64,000 nt of DNA. It comes from Fulvimarina manganoxydans (GTDB lineage Bacteria > Pseudomonadota > Alphaproteobacteria > Rhizobiales > Rhizobiaceae). Of this stretch, positions 27,101 through 38,146 are shown piece by piece. The notes beneath the pieces are model-generated. The model did not search any database. It worked only from the letters and a program-made list of their open reading frames with translations, and was not told the DNA's origin. The stretch is taken from positions 124,001-188,000 of the forward strand of contig NZ_FWXR01000004.1 of NCBI RefSeq assembly GCF_900176465.1, given 5' to 3'. Every line of letters starts with the position of its first letter. Position 1 is the first letter of the stretch. The position numbers and the translations under genes are program-made.

Positions 27101-28192
27101 ATGAGCACTATTCTTCTCTCCGCCGGGGGCACCGGCGGTCATCTCTTTCCCGCCGAAGCCTTGGCGCATGAGCTGATCCGGCGCGGGCATGTGGTCCATC
27201 TGGCGACCGACGACCGGGTCGGGCGTTTCACCGCGACCTTCCCCGGCGAGGCGATCCACACGATCCGGTCGGCGACCCTCTCCTCCAAGAACCCGATCAA
27301 GATCGCGGCCACCTTGTGGACCCTCTGGCGCGGCTTTCGCGAGGCGGGTGCATTGGTGCGCCGCATTCGGCCAGATGTGGTCGTCGGCTTTGGCGGCTAT
27401 CCGACTGTTCCGCCGCTGATGGCAGCGACCCGCGCCGGGCGGCCGACCGTGATCCACGAACAGAATGCCGTCATGGGCCGGGCGAACAAGATGCTCGCTC
27501 GCCGCGTCGATCGCATCGCCGTCGGCATCGAGCAGGAAAAGGTCGAGGAGACCGTCCGATCGAAGATCGTGGTGACCGGCAATCCGGTGCGAGGTCCTGT
27601 GCTCAAGGCCGCCGAAACGCCCTATAAGGCGCCAGGCGAGAGCGAGCCGTTCCGTCTCGTCGTCTTTGGTGGCAGTCAGGGCGCGCAGTTCTTTTCCGAC
27701 GCGATGCCGAAGGCGATCGAGCTGTTGCCGGAAGCGTTGCGGGCCCGGCTGGTCGTGACCCAGCAAGCCCGCGCAGACGACGAAGAGCGCGTGCGAGCTT
27801 TCTATGGCGAGCACGGCATCGCCGCCGAGGTCGCGCCCTTCTTCACCGACATGGCAAAGCGCATCGGCGAGGCACATCTCGTGGTCAGCCGGTCGGGCGC
27901 ATCGACGGTCTCCGAGATCGCGGTGATCGGCCGGCCCGCGATCCTCGTTCCTTATCCTTACGCACTCGACCACGATCAGGCGGCGAATGCCGCGCGGCTG
28001 GAGCGGGAAGGTGGGGCTTTGGTGGTGCGCCAGCAGGACCTGTCGCCTGAACGGCTTGCCGAACTCGTGACCGATATCGCCACCGAGCCGGCCAAGGCCG
28101 AGGCGATGGCGGCTGCGGCCAAGCGAACGGGCCGGCCGGACGCCGCCGGCTTGCTTGCCGATCTGGTTGAAGCTATGCCGCGAACCGCTTGA
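27101..28192 (+). CDS. murG: UDP-GlcNAc:lipid I GlcNAc transferase MurG
   Basis: Peripheral inner-membrane GT28 glycosyltransferase, 363 residues, forming lipid [16 protein letters not shown] at residues 9-22 binds the diphosphate; [27 protein letters not shown] and the donor-site segment [23 protein letters not shown] (landmark only) are intact. Begins 75 bp after the small membrane gene. Confidence 0.97.
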   Translation: MSTILLSAGGTGGHLFPAEALAHELIRRGHVVHLATDDRVGRFTATFPGEAIHTIRSATLSSKNPIKIAATLWTLWRGFREAGALVRRIRPDVVVGFGGYPTVPPLMAATRAGRPTVIHEQNAVMGRANKMLARRVDRIAVGIEQEKVEETVRSKIVVTGNPVRGPVLKAAETPYKAPGESEPFRLVVFGGSQGAQFFSDAMPKAIELLPEALRARLVVTQQARADDEERVRAFYGEHGIAAEVAPFFTDMAKRIGEAHLVVSRSGASTVSEIAVIGRPAILVPYPYALDHDQAANAARLEREGGALVVRQQDLSPERLAELVTDIATEPAKAEAMAAAAKRTGRPDAAGLLADLVEAMPRTA

Positions 28193-28335
28193 ACACCCAG
28201 TTGATTGTTCGATGCGCCGGGCGGGAAGCCGCAACCGGTCCATTCGCCCGCTCGGCGCGTCGTCCAAAGAATCGAGAGCATCTCGCGACATCGGATTGAT
28301 CGCTCTGCTCGCAAGACGTCGAAGGGGAAACGACG

Positions 28336-29751
28336 ATGAAAATGCCGCCGAATATCGGGCCGGTCCATTTCATTGGTATCGGCGGCATTGGGATGAGCGG
28401 CATTGCCGAAGTGCTCGTCAATCTCGGCTATACCGTCCAAGGGTCCGACCAGGCCGAGAACGCCAATGTCACCCGCCTGCGGGAAAAGGGCGTCCATGTG
28501 GCGATCGGTCATGACGCGGCCAATCTGGGCGCGGCGGAGGTCGTCGTCGTCTCGACCGCGATCAAGCGCAGCAATCCCGAGCTTGCCGCCGCGCGCGAGC
28601 GTCTCCTGCCGATCGTGCGGCGGGCCGAGATGCTGGCCGAGCTGATGCGTTTCCGCCAGGCGATCGCCATCGGCGGCACCCATGGCAAGACCACGACGAC
28701 CTCGATGGTGGCGACGCTGCTCGATGCGGGCGGGCTCGATCCGACCGTGGTCAATGGCGGCATCATCAACGCCTATGGCACCAATGCGCGCATGGGCGCG
28801 GGCGACTGGATGGTCGTCGAAGCGGACGAATCGGATGGGACCTTCTTGAAGCTGCCGGCCGATGTCGCGGTCGTCACCAATATCGATCCCGAGCATCTCG
28901 ACCATTACGGCACTTTCGAGCGTGTGAAGGAAGCCTTTCGCGACTTCGTCGAGAACGTGCCCTTCTACGGCTTTGCCGTTATGTGCATCGACCATCCGGT
29001 GGTGCAGACGGTGGTCGCGGAGATCGAGGATCGGCGCGTCATCACCTATGGCGAGAACCCCCAGGCCGATGTGCGCTTCCACGACGTCTCCTTCGAGCCG
29101 GGCCGTTCCAGCTTCGCCGTCACTTTGCGCGACCGGGTGAAGGGTACCGAAGTTCGGATCGACGATCTCTCTCTGCCCATGCCCGGGCGCCACAACGTCT
29201 CCAACGCGACCGCCGCCATCGCCGTCGCCGATCGGCTCGGCCTCTCGCCCGACGATATCAAGAAGGGTCTCGCAGGCTTTGGCGGGGTCAAGCGCCGCTT
29301 CACCCATACTGGCACGGTGGACGGCGTCTCGATTTATGACGATTACGGCCACCACCCGGTCGAAATTCGCTCGGTGCTCGCGGCTGCGCGCTCGTCGGCC
29401 CATGGCCGGGTGATCGCCGTCGTCCAGCCCCATCGCTACACGCGGCTCCAGGCCTTGTTCCCCGACTTCGCCTCCTGTTTCAACGACGCGGATACGGTGA
29501 TCATCGCCCCCGTCTACGCCGCCGGCGAAGAGCCGATCGAATTCGTCAATTCCGAAATGCTGGTCGAGCGGATCAAGCTCGGTGGCCACCGCGATGCCCG
29601 TCTCATCGACGGACCGGAAGAGCTGGCGGAGCTCGTCGATCGCCTGGCGGGCGAGGGCGATATCGTGATCCTTCTGGGCGCCGGCTCGATCACCCAATGG
29701 GCCTATGCGCTGCCCAAGGACCTCGCCAAGCTGCGCGGCAAGGACCTTTGA
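28336..29751 (+). CDS. murC: UDP-MurNAc:L-alanine ligase MurC
   Basis: 471 residues. N-terminal [17 protein letters not shown] loop [34 protein letters not shown] and the [10 protein letters not shown] segment. First Mur ligase of the pathway. Separated from murG by 143 bp in which I see no gene; GGGGAAACG lies before the ATG. Confidence 0.97.
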   Translation: MKMPPNIGPVHFIGIGGIGMSGIAEVLVNLGYTVQGSDQAENANVTRLREKGVHVAIGHDAANLGAAEVVVVSTAIKRSNPELAAARERLLPIVRRAEMLAELMRFRQAIAIGGTHGKTTTTSMVATLLDAGGLDPTVVNGGIINAYGTNARMGAGDWMVVEADESDGTFLKLPADVAVVTNIDPEHLDHYGTFERVKEAFRDFVENVPFYGFAVMCIDHPVVQTVVAEIEDRRVITYGENPQADVRFHDVSFEPGRSSFAVTLRDRVKGTEVRIDDLSLPMPGRHNVSNATAAIAVADRLGLSPDDIKKGLAGFGGVKRRFTHTGTVDGVSIYDDYGHHPVEIRSVLAAARSSAHGRVIAVVQPHRYTRLQALFPDFASCFNDADTVIIAPVYAAGEEPIEFVNSEMLVERIKLGGHRDARLIDGPEELAELVDRLAGEGDIVILLGAGSITQWAYALPKDLAKLRGKDL

Positions 29752-29753
29752 AG

Positions 29754-30716
29754 ATGGCAGGCGAACAGACGACCTTGCTCGCTCGGCTCGGCGACAGGCT
29801 CAAGGAGGTGAGGGGGCGCCTCACCGAACAGGCCGGCATGGACAAAGTGACCTGGTTCCGGGTCGGCGGTCCGGCCGAAATCATGTTCATGCCCGCCGAT
29901 GCGGACGATCTGGCGACCTTTCTCGCCGCGCTTCCCGAAGAGGTGCCGGTGCGCGTCGTCGGGATCGGCTCGAACCTTCTCGTGCGCGACGGCGGAATTC
30001 AAGGCGTCGTCATCCGGCTTTCCGCCAAGGGCTTCGGCGAGGCAAAGCAGCTGTCTGATAGGCAGCTTCAGGCCGGCGCCGCCTGTCCCGACAAGCGGCT
30101 TGCCGCGCTCGCGCTGGAGGCGGGCCTCGGCGGCTTTCATTTCTATCATGGCATTCCCGGCTCGATTGGCGGCGCTTTGCGCATGAATGCCGGGGCGAAC
30201 GGTGTTGAAACCCGGGAACGGGTCGTCGAGGTTCACGCCGTCGACCGGCGCGGCGAACGCCATGTGCTGTCCTTGGACGACATGGGCTATGCCTATCGCC
30301 ATTCGGCGGCGCCCGGCGATTTGATCTTCACCCATGCGATCTTCGAAGGCGTCCCGGCCGATCGAGACGAGATCCGCGCCAAGATGGACGAGGTCCAGCA
30401 CCATCGCGAAACGGTCCAGCCCGTGCGCGAAAAGACCGGCGGTTCGACCTTCAAGAACCCAGAGGGAACCTCCGCCTGGAAGGAGATCGACAAGGCCGGA
30501 TGCCGCGGGCTGATGGTGGGCGGCGCTCAGATGTCCGAACTCCATTGCAATTTCATGTTCAATACCGGTTCGGCCACGGCCTATGATCTTGAGACGCTCG
30601 GCGAGACCGTCCGCAAACGCGTTCGCGAAACCAGCGGCATCTCTCTGGAATGGGAGATCAAGCGGATTGGCGACTTCTCGGAAAATCGGATTGTGAGGCC
30701 GTTTCTCGGCGCTTAA
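29754..30716 (+). CDS. murB: UDP-N-acetylenolpyruvoylglucosamine reductase MurB
   Basis: FAD enzyme, 320 residues, reducing UDP-GlcNAc-enolpyruvate with NADPH. Type I MurB features: [55 protein letters not shown] and [20 protein letters not shown] (split landmark). The start two bases after the murC stop is preferred to the longer open frame. Confidence 0.96.
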   Translation: MAGEQTTLLARLGDRLKEVRGRLTEQAGMDKVTWFRVGGPAEIMFMPADADDLATFLAALPEEVPVRVVGIGSNLLVRDGGIQGVVIRLSAKGFGEAKQLSDRQLQAGAACPDKRLAALALEAGLGGFHFYHGIPGSIGGALRMNAGANGVETRERVVEVHAVDRRGERHVLSLDDMGYAYRHSAAPGDLIFTHAIFEGVPADRDEIRAKMDEVQHHRETVQPVREKTGGSTFKNPEGTSAWKEIDKAGCRGLMVGGAQMSELHCNFMFNTGSATAYDLETLGETVRKRVRETSGISLEWEIKRIGDFSENRIVRPFLGA

Positions 30717-30772
30717 GCCCGGAGCTTGAGGCCTCGTCTTAAGGGGCTGAAACGCGACCAGGATCTTTGTCG

Positions 30773-31384
30773 ATGCCCGAGCAACTCCTTCCGCTGACCC
30801 TGTTTGCCATTGTCGCTGTCGGGACGCCGGGACCGAACAACGCGATGCTGCTCGCATCGGGCGCGAATTTCGGGATTCGTCGCTCCTTGCCCCATCTCGC
30901 GGGCGTCAATCTCGGTTTTGCTCTGATGATCTTCACGGTCGCTGCCGGGCTCGGTGCGACCTTGTTGCAGTTTCCGATCTTCGAGATCGCGCTCAGGATC
31001 GGCGGCATCGTCTATCTTCTCTATCTTGCTTTTCGGATCGCGACGGCTGAAACGGCAAAGGATACGGCCATTAAGGGCCGACCGATCACCTTTATCGAGG
31101 CGGCACTCTTTCAATGGATCAATCCGAAGGCCTGGATCATGGCGACTGGCGCCACGGTCACCTACGGCCTGGGTGCACCCGATCCGGTGACGGAAGCTTT
31201 TCTCATCGCCGCGATTTTCCTGATCGCTGGCACGCCGTTCTCCTCGGCCTGGATGCTGGGAGGGGCTTGGCTCAAGCGCTTCCTGTCGAGTACCAAGCGG
31301 CGGCGGGCCTTCAATTGGGCCATGGCCGCTCTCCTCGTCGTCTCGCTGTTGCCGGTGATATCCGACCTCGTGGCGTCCGCCTGA
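30773..31384 (+). CDS. LysE/RhtB family amino-acid exporter
   Basis: About 203 residues with five to six hydrophobic helices. The family signature near the N-terminus, GTPGPNNAMLLASGANFG, and QWINPKAWIMATGA in the middle are both clear. Such carriers export lysine, threonine, homoserine lactones or other amino acids; the substrate is unknown. It stands in the dcw cluster between murB and ddl, not a classical member. TTG 30767 is in frame two codons before the ATG chosen here. Confidence 0.88.
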   Translation: MPEQLLPLTLFAIVAVGTPGPNNAMLLASGANFGIRRSLPHLAGVNLGFALMIFTVAAGLGATLLQFPIFEIALRIGGIVYLLYLAFRIATAETAKDTAIKGRPITFIEAALFQWINPKAWIMATGATVTYGLGAPDPVTEAFLIAAIFLIAGTPFSSAWMLGGAWLKRFLSSTKRRRAFNWAMAALLVVSLLPVISDLVASA

Positions 31385-31478
31385 GTGCCACCGCCTCTCT
31401 CTTTTTACGAACGTTATGAAGATGCGGTCGCGCGCGGCGAGATCTGTGCGGTCATCCCGTTTGCAAGGGCAGAATGAC

Positions 31479-31526
31479 TGGAAAGGCGCCGAATCACGTT
31501 CAGGATGGATCATTCCTGCCTTTCCA
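31479..31526 (+). terminator. Stem-loop after the LysE-family gene
   Basis: Perfect 9-bp arms TGGAAAGGC (31479-31487) and GCCTTTCCA (31518-31526) with a 30-base loop. No T tract follows, so it may be an RNA-processing or pausing structure or a weak terminator in the 307-bp gap between the exporter and ddl. A GAATC site (CcrM-type GANTC) is inside at 31491-31495. Confidence 0.4.
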
Positions 31527-31623
31527 AAGGGTTCACGCCCTGCGGAAAAGCGTGACCGATTTCACGCACTCGCCGCGCACGAAGCCGTGAACCTTGCGAA
31601 TGTCTTTCCAGACATTTGAGCCT

Positions 31624-31638
31624 TTAACCTTCGATTAA
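31624..31638. promoter_or_regulatory. Putative CtrA-binding site before ddl-ftsQ-ftsA
   Basis: TTAACCTTCGATTAA is a perfect TTAA-N7-TTAA and is followed by C, as in the preferred CtrA consensus. Its right edge is 53 bp from the ddl ATG, a promoter-proximal place. In Caulobacter CtrA controls the ftsQA promoter in the equivalent part of the cluster (established); here it is inferred. Confidence 0.7.
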
Positions 31639-31691
31639 CGAAATCCGCGCGATGGTGCCGAAAACCCAAATTGATGAGGGTTCGGTAACCG

Positions 31692-32615
31692 ATGGCCAAG
31701 ACTGTGGCTGTATTGATGGGCGGTTTGTCGGCGGAGCGGCCTGTGAGCTTGCGCTCCGGCAATGCCTGCGCGGACGCGCTCGAAGCGGAGGGCTATAAGG
31801 TCCTGCGCGTCGACGTGGACGCCGACATCGCCAAGACGCTGGCCGAGATGCAGCCGGACGTCGCCTTCAACGCCCTGCATGGTCCGGGCGGCGAGGACGG
31901 GCGTATCCAGGGCATCCTCGAATTCCTGCGCATTCCCTATACCCATTCCGGCGTGCTCGCTTCGGCGCTCGCCATGGACAAGCAGCGCGCCAAGATCGTC
32001 GCGAAGGCGGCCGGCGTTCCGGTTGCCGAGGGGCGCGTCATGCATCGTCTCGACGTCGCCAGAAAGCATCCCTTTACGCCGCCATATGTCGTCAAGCCGG
32101 TGGCGGAAGGGTCGAGCTTCGGCGTTCTGATCGTGCGCGAGGACCAGTCCCAGCCCCCGCAACAACTCTATGCCGCCGACTGGCCGTTCGGCGACATGGT
32201 TCTCGTCGAGCGCTTCGTTCATGGCCGAGAGCTGACCTGCGCGGTCATGGGCGACGTCGCGCTCGATGTCTGCGAGATCACGACCGAGGGCTTTGCCTTC
32301 TACGACTATGATTCGAAATATTCGGATGGCGGTTCGATCCATATCGTGCCGGCCGCCCTTCCGCCGGTCGTGGCTCGAAAGATTCAGGAATGGTCGCTTG
32401 CGGCCCATAAGGCGGTCGGATGCCGGGGCGTGTCCCGCTCGGACTTTCGTTACGACGACCGGTTTTCCGAGCAGGGCGAGATCGCCTGGCTGGAGATCAA
32501 TACCCAGCCCGGCATGACCCCCGTCTCTCTCGTTCCGGACATTGCGCGCGCGGCCGGCCATAGCTTCGGCGAGCTTCTCACCTGGATGGTGGAGGATGCG
32601 TCATGCGACCGCTGA
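31692..32615 (+). CDS. ddl: D-alanine--D-alanine ligase
   Basis: ATP-grasp ligase, 307 residues, making the D-Ala-D-Ala used by MurF. Landmarks: [46 protein letters not shown], and [17 protein letters not shown] with the metal-binding Glu/Asn. Overlaps ftsQ by 13 bp. Confidence 0.97.
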   Translation: MAKTVAVLMGGLSAERPVSLRSGNACADALEAEGYKVLRVDVDADIAKTLAEMQPDVAFNALHGPGGEDGRIQGILEFLRIPYTHSGVLASALAMDKQRAKIVAKAAGVPVAEGRVMHRLDVARKHPFTPPYVVKPVAEGSSFGVLIVREDQSQPPQQLYAADWPFGDMVLVERFVHGRELTCAVMGDVALDVCEITTEGFAFYDYDSKYSDGGSIHIVPAALPPVVARKIQEWSLAAHKAVGCRGVSRSDFRYDDRFSEQGEIAWLEINTQPGMTPVSLVPDIARAAGHSFGELLTWMVEDASCDR

Positions 32616-33502
32616 ACGCGACATCAGGCCAAGATCGGCTGCGCCCGCTTCTGGCGCAAGCGCGGCGTCTTTCGGGGCGGATTGGAAATCTGCACCACCG
32701 GCTGGCCGGCTGGCCGCTGCCGCGTTTTCGCTCGCTGGCGATCGTCGTTCTCGGTGGCACCGGCCTCTATGGCATGACGCTGGGCGGCCACACGACCGGC
32801 TTCGTCGATGCGCTTGCCACGCCATTCGGCTTCTCGATCGACAAGATCGAGGTCTCCGGCAATGACGAGACGTCGGAGATCGACATCCTCCAGACGCTCT
32901 GGGGGACGGGCTCGCAAAGCCTCGTCAGTCTTGATCCGACTGCGGCTCGCAATGCGATCGAGGCAATGCCCTGGGTCGAGCGCGCGGCGATCACCAAATA
33001 CTATCCCGACCGGGTGCGGATCGAACTCATGGAGCATCGCCCCTATGCCATCTGGCAGCGCGGCGGAGACTTCGTGATCGTCGATCGCGAGGGACGGGAG
33101 ATCGTGCCCTTCACGCCCGGCCGCTTTGCCGATCTTCCCGTCATCGTGGGCGTCGGCGCGCCGCGCGAAGCAGCTCATCTTATTGATGAAATGGAGGTCG
33201 TTCCCGAGCTTCGCGCAAGGGTGAAGGCCTATATTCGGGTCGCGGACCGGCGCTGGGACTTGCGCCTTGAAAACGGCGTGACGATTCGTCTTCCCGAAAG
33301 CGAGCCGGTCGAGGCGTTGGCGGAGATTGAGCGTATGGACCGCGAACAGGGCTTGTTGTCGCGCGATATCGCATCCGTCGACATGCGCCTCGACGACCGC
33401 ATCGTGATCAAGCTGACGCCAGACGCATTGGCGCGGCGCAATGCGGCCCTCGAAGAGCGCGAAAAGATGCTTAAGCGCCGGAAGAAGGACAATCCGGCAT
33501 GA
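32603..33502 (+). CDS. ftsQ: Cell division protein FtsQ
   Basis: 299 residues. A ~50-residue cytoplasmic part, one membrane helix ([18 protein letters not shown]), the POTRA domain ([39 protein letters not shown] as split landmarks) and the beta domain. Periplasmic hub of the divisome. The start lies inside ddl; the stop overlaps ftsA by ATGA. Confidence 0.95.
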   Translation: MRPLNATSGQDRLRPLLAQARRLSGRIGNLHHRLAGWPLPRFRSLAIVVLGGTGLYGMTLGGHTTGFVDALATPFGFSIDKIEVSGNDETSEIDILQTLWGTGSQSLVSLDPTAARNAIEAMPWVERAAITKYYPDRVRIELMEHRPYAIWQRGGDFVIVDREGREIVPFTPGRFADLPVIVGVGAPREAAHLIDEMEVVPELRARVKAYIRVADRRWDLRLENGVTIRLPESEPVEALAEIERMDREQGLLSRDIASVDMRLDDRIVIKLTPDALARRNAALEEREKMLKRRKKDNPA

Positions 33503-34824
33503 GTTTGTTCTTTCGTACCCGGAACGATCTGCCTCGGCTGAAGCCGATCTCGCCCCGCCGGACCCAGGTGGTGTCGGTGCTCGATGTCGGCTCGGAGAAG
33601 ATGACCTGTCTCATCGCGCGGCTTCGTCCGCGCCTTGAGAGTGAGGTTCTGCCCGAGCGCACCCATCTCATCGAGGTAATTGGCGTCGGCCATCAGCGTT
33701 CGCGCGGCATCAAATCCGGCACGGTTGTCGATCTGGAAGCCGCAGCGCAAGCGATCCGGGCGACCGTCGACGCAGCCGAGCGCGCTGCGGGTCTCACCGT
33801 CGAATCGCTCGTCGTGTCGCTGACGGCAGGGCGCCTCAAAAGCTATCGCGGAAAGGCTTCGATGCAGCCGATTGCGGAGATTGGTGCCTCCGACGTCGCC
33901 TTCGTCACATCCCAAGCAGCCAGGATCGACTTCGATCCGTCCCGTCTCGCCCTGCATTCGGTGCCGATCGACCTCGCCGTGGACGGCGATGGCGGCATGG
34001 ACAATGCGATCGGCATGATGGGCTCGACGCTTTCGGCCGACATCCATGTGCTGACGGCCGAAGAAGCGCCGCTCCGCAATCTGGAGACGGCGATCAACCG
34101 GGCGCATCTGGTGGTCGAGGCTTTCGTCGCGACGCCTTATGCCTCGGCGCTCTCGACCCTGGTCGAGGACGAGGCCGTGATGGGCTCGGCCGCCATCGAC
34201 ATGGGTGGCGGCACGACGACGATCGCAATCTTCCAGAATTCGCGCTTCGTCTATGCCGACCAGGTGGCAATCGGCGGTCAGCACATCACCATGGATCTGG
34301 CGCGCGGCCTGTCGATCCGGCCGGCCGATGCCGAGCGCCTGAAGGTGGTTCACGGTTCGACCCTGGCGGGTCTGTCCGACGATGGCGAGCCGATCACCAT
34401 CCCGACGCTCGGCGAGGACGGTGCCGATATGCCGGTTACCGTGTCCCGCTCGGTCGTCGCCAAGATCGTCCGACCCCGTGTCGAGGAGATTTTGGAGCTG
34501 GTGCGCGATCGCCTTGCCGCCTCTGGCCTCGGCCATGTGATCGGCAAGCGCGTGGTTCTCACCGGTGGGGCGAGCCAGCTCGCGGGCCTTCCCGACACGG
34601 CGCGCACGATCCTGCAGCGCAATGTGCGGCTGGGGCGCCCGGTGGGCGTTTCGGGGCTGAGCCCCTCCAATAAAAGCCCGGCCTTCGCGGCCGCTGTCGG
34701 CCTCCTGATCTATCCGCAGGTGGTCCATCGTGAAGCCGTCGCCCAGCCCTCGTTCGCCGCGCGCATGCTCGATCAGTCGACACGCGCCGGCCGGTTCGGA
34801 ACCTGGCTGAAGCGAAGCATCTGA
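33499..34824 (+). CDS. ftsA: Cell division protein FtsA
   Basis: Actin-like ATPase tethering FtsZ to the membrane, 441 residues. [17 protein letters not shown] is the phosphate-1 loop, [15 protein letters not shown] the phosphate-2 loop and [13 protein letters not shown] the adenosine motif. The C-terminus, [10 protein letters not shown], has the amphipathic membrane-binding helix. Downstream is a strong hairpin before ftsZ. Confidence 0.97.
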   Translation: MSLFFRTRNDLPRLKPISPRRTQVVSVLDVGSEKMTCLIARLRPRLESEVLPERTHLIEVIGVGHQRSRGIKSGTVVDLEAAAQAIRATVDAAERAAGLTVESLVVSLTAGRLKSYRGKASMQPIAEIGASDVAFVTSQAARIDFDPSRLALHSVPIDLAVDGDGGMDNAIGMMGSTLSADIHVLTAEEAPLRNLETAINRAHLVVEAFVATPYASALSTLVEDEAVMGSAAIDMGGGTTTIAIFQNSRFVYADQVAIGGQHITMDLARGLSIRPADAERLKVVHGSTLAGLSDDGEPITIPTLGEDGADMPVTVSRSVVAKIVRPRVEEILELVRDRLAASGLGHVIGKRVVLTGGASQLAGLPDTARTILQRNVRLGRPVGVSGLSPSNKSPAFAAAVGLLIYPQVVHREAVAQPSFAARMLDQSTRAGRFGTWLKRSI

Positions 34825-34828
34825 GTTT

Positions 34829-34855
34829 CCGGGCCTTTCGACGTCGAAGGCCCGG
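34829..34855 (+). terminator. Strong stem-loop between ftsA and ftsZ
   Basis: CCGGGCCT (34829-34836) pairs perfectly with AGGCCCGG (34848-34855), and the loop itself contains TCGA-CG-TCGA that can extend the stem. No T run follows, only AAGAAGAAAAC, so it is more likely an attenuator, RNase-processing or mRNA-stability element that sets ftsZ apart from ftsQA. Confidence 0.55.
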
Positions 34856-34957
34856 CAAGAAGAAAACGGCGCGTGCCGCGCGTCGCTCGACCAAAAAGAG
34901 ACATGGGCAGGCCGCGCGGCAAAACGGCCTCGGAAATTGGTAAAGAGGAAAAAGGCA

Positions 34958-36556
34958 ATGAGCATTACCCTCAACAAGCCCGACATCACCGAACTGAAGC
35001 CCCGCATCACGGTGTTCGGCGTTGGCGGCGGCGGCTGCAACGCCGTCAACAACATGATCAATGCCGGCCTCGAGGGTGTCGAATTCGTCATCGCCAACAC
35101 GGACGCCCAGGCGCTGCGCTCCTCCAAGGCCGAGCGGCTGATCCAGATGGGCGTCGCCGTCACCGAGGGTCTCGGCGCTGGCTCTCAGCCTGAAGTCGGG
35201 CGTGCGGCGGCCGAAGAGTCGATTGACGAGATCTGCGATCACCTCCTCGGCTCGCATATGTGCTTCGTCACCGCCGGCATGGGCGGCGGAACCGGCACGG
35301 GCGCGGCCCCGGTGGTTGCCCGCGCGGCGCGCGAGAAGGGCATCCTGACTGTCGGCGTTGTCACCAAGCCCTTCCATTTCGAGGGCATGCGCCGCATGCG
35401 CATCGCCGAGCAGGGCATCGAAGAGCTGCAGAAGAATGTCGACACGCTGATCGTCATTCCGAACCAGAATCTCTTCCGCATCGCCAATGACAAGACGACC
35501 TTTGCCGACGCCTTCGGCATGGCCGATCAGGTCCTTTATTCCGGCGTTGCCTGCATCACCGACCTGATGGTCAAGGAAGGCCTGATCAATCTCGACTTCG
35601 CCGACGTGCGTTCGGTGATGCGCGAGATGGGCAAGGCGATGATGGGCACGGGCGAGGCCTCCGGCGAGAACCGCGCTCTGGCGGCGGCCGAAGCGGCCAT
35701 TGCCAATCCGCTTCTCGACGAGACCTCGATGAAGGGCGCGCGCGGCCTTCTGATCTCCATCACCGGCGGACGCGATCTCACGCTCTTTGAGGTGGACGAG
35801 GCGGCGACCCGCATCCGCGAGGAAGTCGACCAGGAGGCCAACATCATCCTCGGCGCGACCTTCGACGAGAATCTCGAAGGCGTCATTCGCGTCTCGGTCG
35901 TCGCGACCGGCATCGACAAAGTGGAAATGGCGAAGGCCGAGCCGGTTCAGCCGGCCGTCGCCCAGACCGCGCCACGTCCGGCCGCCGCTCAGCCCGCGGC
36001 CGCCGCGCCCCAGCCCGCCCGCACGCCGATGCCCCAGGTGCCGGCTGCCCGCGCTGAAGCCCCGGCCGCGACCGCCCAGCGTCCCGGCCCGGCGCCGCGT
36101 CCGCAGGCCAGCGACGAGAACATCGACATGGACGACGATTTCACCGCAGCGCTCGCGGCTGAGATCGCTCAGGTGACGCCGGCCCAGCCGAAGCCTCAGG
36201 CGGCTCCCGTCGCCCGTGCGCCTCAGGCACCGACGGGCCGCATGCCCCAGATCGAGGACTTCCCGAGCGTGGTGAAGGCGGAGATCGAGAACCGGGCACA
36301 GGCTGCCGATTATCCGGCGGACGAGCGCGGTCCGATGGGTCTTCTTCGTCGTCTGACCACGGGCCTGTCGCGCCGTGAAGAGGACGAGGGCGGCTTTGGC
36401 GAAACCCGCGCAAGCGAGCCGCGTCATCAGGAGCCGGCTCCCACGCCGCGCCGTATGGCTGCCGAGTCGGCGGCCCGCCCAGCACCCCAGCCGCGCGCCC
36501 TATCCGACGAGGATCAGCTCGAAATCCCCGCCTTTTTGCGGCGTCAGGCGAACTGA
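34958..36556 (+). CDS. ftsZ: Cell division GTPase FtsZ
   Basis: Tubulin-like ring protein, 532 residues. The GTP signature GGGTGTG lies in [31 protein letters not shown] and the T7-loop region [11 protein letters not shown] are intact. A long Pro/Ala-rich linker (roughly residues 320-500) ends in the conserved tail [12 protein letters not shown] that binds FtsA. Such a long linker is typical of Hyphomicrobiales FtsZ. AGAGGA lies eight bases before ATG 34958. Confidence 0.98.
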   Translation: MSITLNKPDITELKPRITVFGVGGGGCNAVNNMINAGLEGVEFVIANTDAQALRSSKAERLIQMGVAVTEGLGAGSQPEVGRAAAEESIDEICDHLLGSHMCFVTAGMGGGTGTGAAPVVARAAREKGILTVGVVTKPFHFEGMRRMRIAEQGIEELQKNVDTLIVIPNQNLFRIANDKTTFADAFGMADQVLYSGVACITDLMVKEGLINLDFADVRSVMREMGKAMMGTGEASGENRALAAAEAAIANPLLDETSMKGARGLLISITGGRDLTLFEVDEAATRIREEVDQEANIILGATFDENLEGVIRVSVVATGIDKVEMAKAEPVQPAVAQTAPRPAAAQPAAAAPQPARTPMPQVPAARAEAPAATAQRPGPAPRPQASDENIDMDDDFTAALAAEIAQVTPAQPKPQAAPVARAPQAPTGRMPQIEDFPSVVKAEIENRAQAADYPADERGPMGLLRRLTTGLSRREEDEGGFGETRASEPRHQEPAPTPRRMAAESAARPAPQPRALSDEDQLEIPAFLRRQAN

Positions 36557-36585
36557 TCGTCACAGCGTTGCAAGACTGACACAAA

Positions 36586-36608
36586 GCCCGCCGTCACAAA
36601 CGGCGGGC
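36586..36608 (+). terminator. Hairpin after ftsZ
   Basis: GCCCGCCG (36586-36593)/CGGCGGGC (36601-36608), loop TCACAAA. The trailing sequence CTCATTCGTTCT is only moderately T-rich, so termination may be partial. The rest of the 273-bp gap up to lpxC is AT-richer (a TTTTTT run near 36640) and probably holds the lpxC promoter. Confidence 0.65.
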
Positions 36609-36829
36609 CTCATTCGTTCTAAGTATTGAAAAATATAGGTTTTTTACCTCAGCCGCGCCGCATCCGGTAACACGGAGTAAAGAAGCGTGATTTGTCGATT
36701 CCCAAGGTCCGTCATAGTAAATTTCCTACGATGTCGCTGGCTCGTCGGCAGGGGGATGCCGGATTAGAGCGATAGCGATCACCATGGGGAAACATCCGCC
36801 ATCGCCCACAGTCGTTCGAGGCTGGAAGG

Positions 36830-37801
36830 ATGGCTTGGCGGGAAAGGTTGCCGATAGTGTTGATGTATCAGCAGACGATTGCCGCGCCCGTCACATTCAA
36901 TGGTGTCGGTGTCCATAGCGGGAGTCCGGTCTGCCTCACCCTTCAGCCGGCGAGTGCCGATACAGGCGTTTTGTTTCGCCGTCGTCTGGACGACGGCTCG
37001 GTTCGTGAAATCGCGGCGCTTTCGGCCAATACCCCTCGCATGGATCTTTCCACCGTCATCGGTGATCCGAGTGGCGTTCATGTGGCGACGATCGAGCATC
37101 TGATGGCTGCGCTCTACGCCATGGGCATCGACAATGTCGTCGTCGGGGTCGACGGCGCCGAGACGCCGATCATGGATGGCTGTTCGGCGGCTTTCGTCTC
37201 GGCGATCGAGGAGGCCGGCGTCGTCAGCCAGCCGGTCAAGCGTCGTTACATCCGCGTGCTGAAGACCGTTTCCGTCGAGATGAATGGCGCGCGGGCCGAA
37301 TATCGCCCGCATCACACGACCCGGTTCGAGATCGCGATCGACTTCGACTGCGCGACTATCGGCCAGCAGACCTATGCCGCCGACCTGACCGCGGAGCGCT
37401 TCAAGCGCGATCTGTCGCGCGCCCGCACCTTCGGCTTCATGAAGGATGTGGAGCGGCTTTGGGCGAATGGCTATGCTCTCGGCTCCTCGCTCGCCAATTC
37501 CGTCGTAATCGATGTGGATGGTGCGATCGTCAATCCGGACGGTCTTCGCTATGAGGACGAGTTCGTTCGCCACAAGGCGCTGGACGCGGTCGGCGATCAG
37601 GCTTTGGCGGGCTCGCGGATCCTTGGTTGCTACGCGTCCTATCGCGGCGGCCATCGCCTGAACGCCATGGCGCTGTCGGCGCTTCTGGCGGATCGCACGG
37701 CCTATGAAGTGGTCGAGCTTCCCTCGCGCCGGGTCGATCCGGTTCGTCATGCCCCGCTCGTGGCGGTCGCCGCGCCGGCTTACGGGCCGCAAATGCTCTG
37801 A
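36830..37801 (+). CDS. lpxC: UDP-3-O-acyl-GlcNAc deacetylase LpxC
   Basis: Committed step of lipid A synthesis, a zinc amidase. 323 residues from ATG 36830, 312 from ATG 36863 (MYQQTIAAPVTFNGVGVHSG), the latter closer to the family length. Zinc ligands and active site are seen in TIEHLMAALYA and FVRHKALDAVGD (H-x3-D); ETPIMDGCSAAFVSAI is also typical. Location after ftsZ is conserved. Neither start has a clean ribosome site, so the start is uncertain. Confidence 0.95.
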   Translation: MAWRERLPIVLMYQQTIAAPVTFNGVGVHSGSPVCLTLQPASADTGVLFRRRLDDGSVREIAALSANTPRMDLSTVIGDPSGVHVATIEHLMAALYAMGIDNVVVGVDGAETPIMDGCSAAFVSAIEEAGVVSQPVKRRYIRVLKTVSVEMNGARAEYRPHHTTRFEIAIDFDCATIGQQTYAADLTAERFKRDLSRARTFGFMKDVERLWANGYALGSSLANSVVIDVDGAIVNPDGLRYEDEFVRHKALDAVGDQALAGSRILGCYASYRGGHRLNAMALSALLADRTAYEVVELPSRRVDPVRHAPLVAVAAPAYGPQML

Positions 37802-37861
37802 GCGGGATTGGGTGGCGGATTGCCTCCTGCACGCGAGCGTCCATGACAGACAATGTTTCGA

Positions 37862-37892
37862 CGCCCGGCCGCTCGCGCGCGCCGGGCGTTTT
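37862..37892 (+). terminator. Rho-independent terminator of lpxC
   Basis: Perfect stem CGCCCGGC (37862-37869)/GCCGGGCG (37881-37888) with an 11-base loop, then TTTT and TTGCATTGG. Confidence 0.85.
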
Positions 37893-37952
37893 GCATTGGT
37901 TGCGCGTCGGGGGCGAGCCTTAAGCGTGGCGGGAAATCTGCATTTCATAAGG

Positions 37953-37967
37953 AATGAATCATTCATT
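37953..37967. promoter_or_regulatory. 15-bp perfect palindrome in the bamD upstream region
   Basis: AATGAAT-C-ATTCATT is fully symmetric around position 37960 and AT-rich against a GC-rich background. It contains a GAATC (CcrM-type GANTC) site. It sits about 180 bp before the bamD start in a gene-free 345-bp gap, so a regulator-binding site is plausible. Confidence 0.4.
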
Positions 37968-38146
37968 ACCAATTTCCAGGCGCCACGCGCATTGACTCTG
38001 GCCGCCATAAAATGGCCCTGTCCCAATGTGTATGCGTGGCCGAGAACGCGCCGGTCTCTGAACGGAGAAGGGGCCGAGACGATCGCAGGGCAGGGGGCCC
38101 TTTGGGGATGATGAAGTCGTACAAGGCTGGGGGAACAAGAGTGTCG

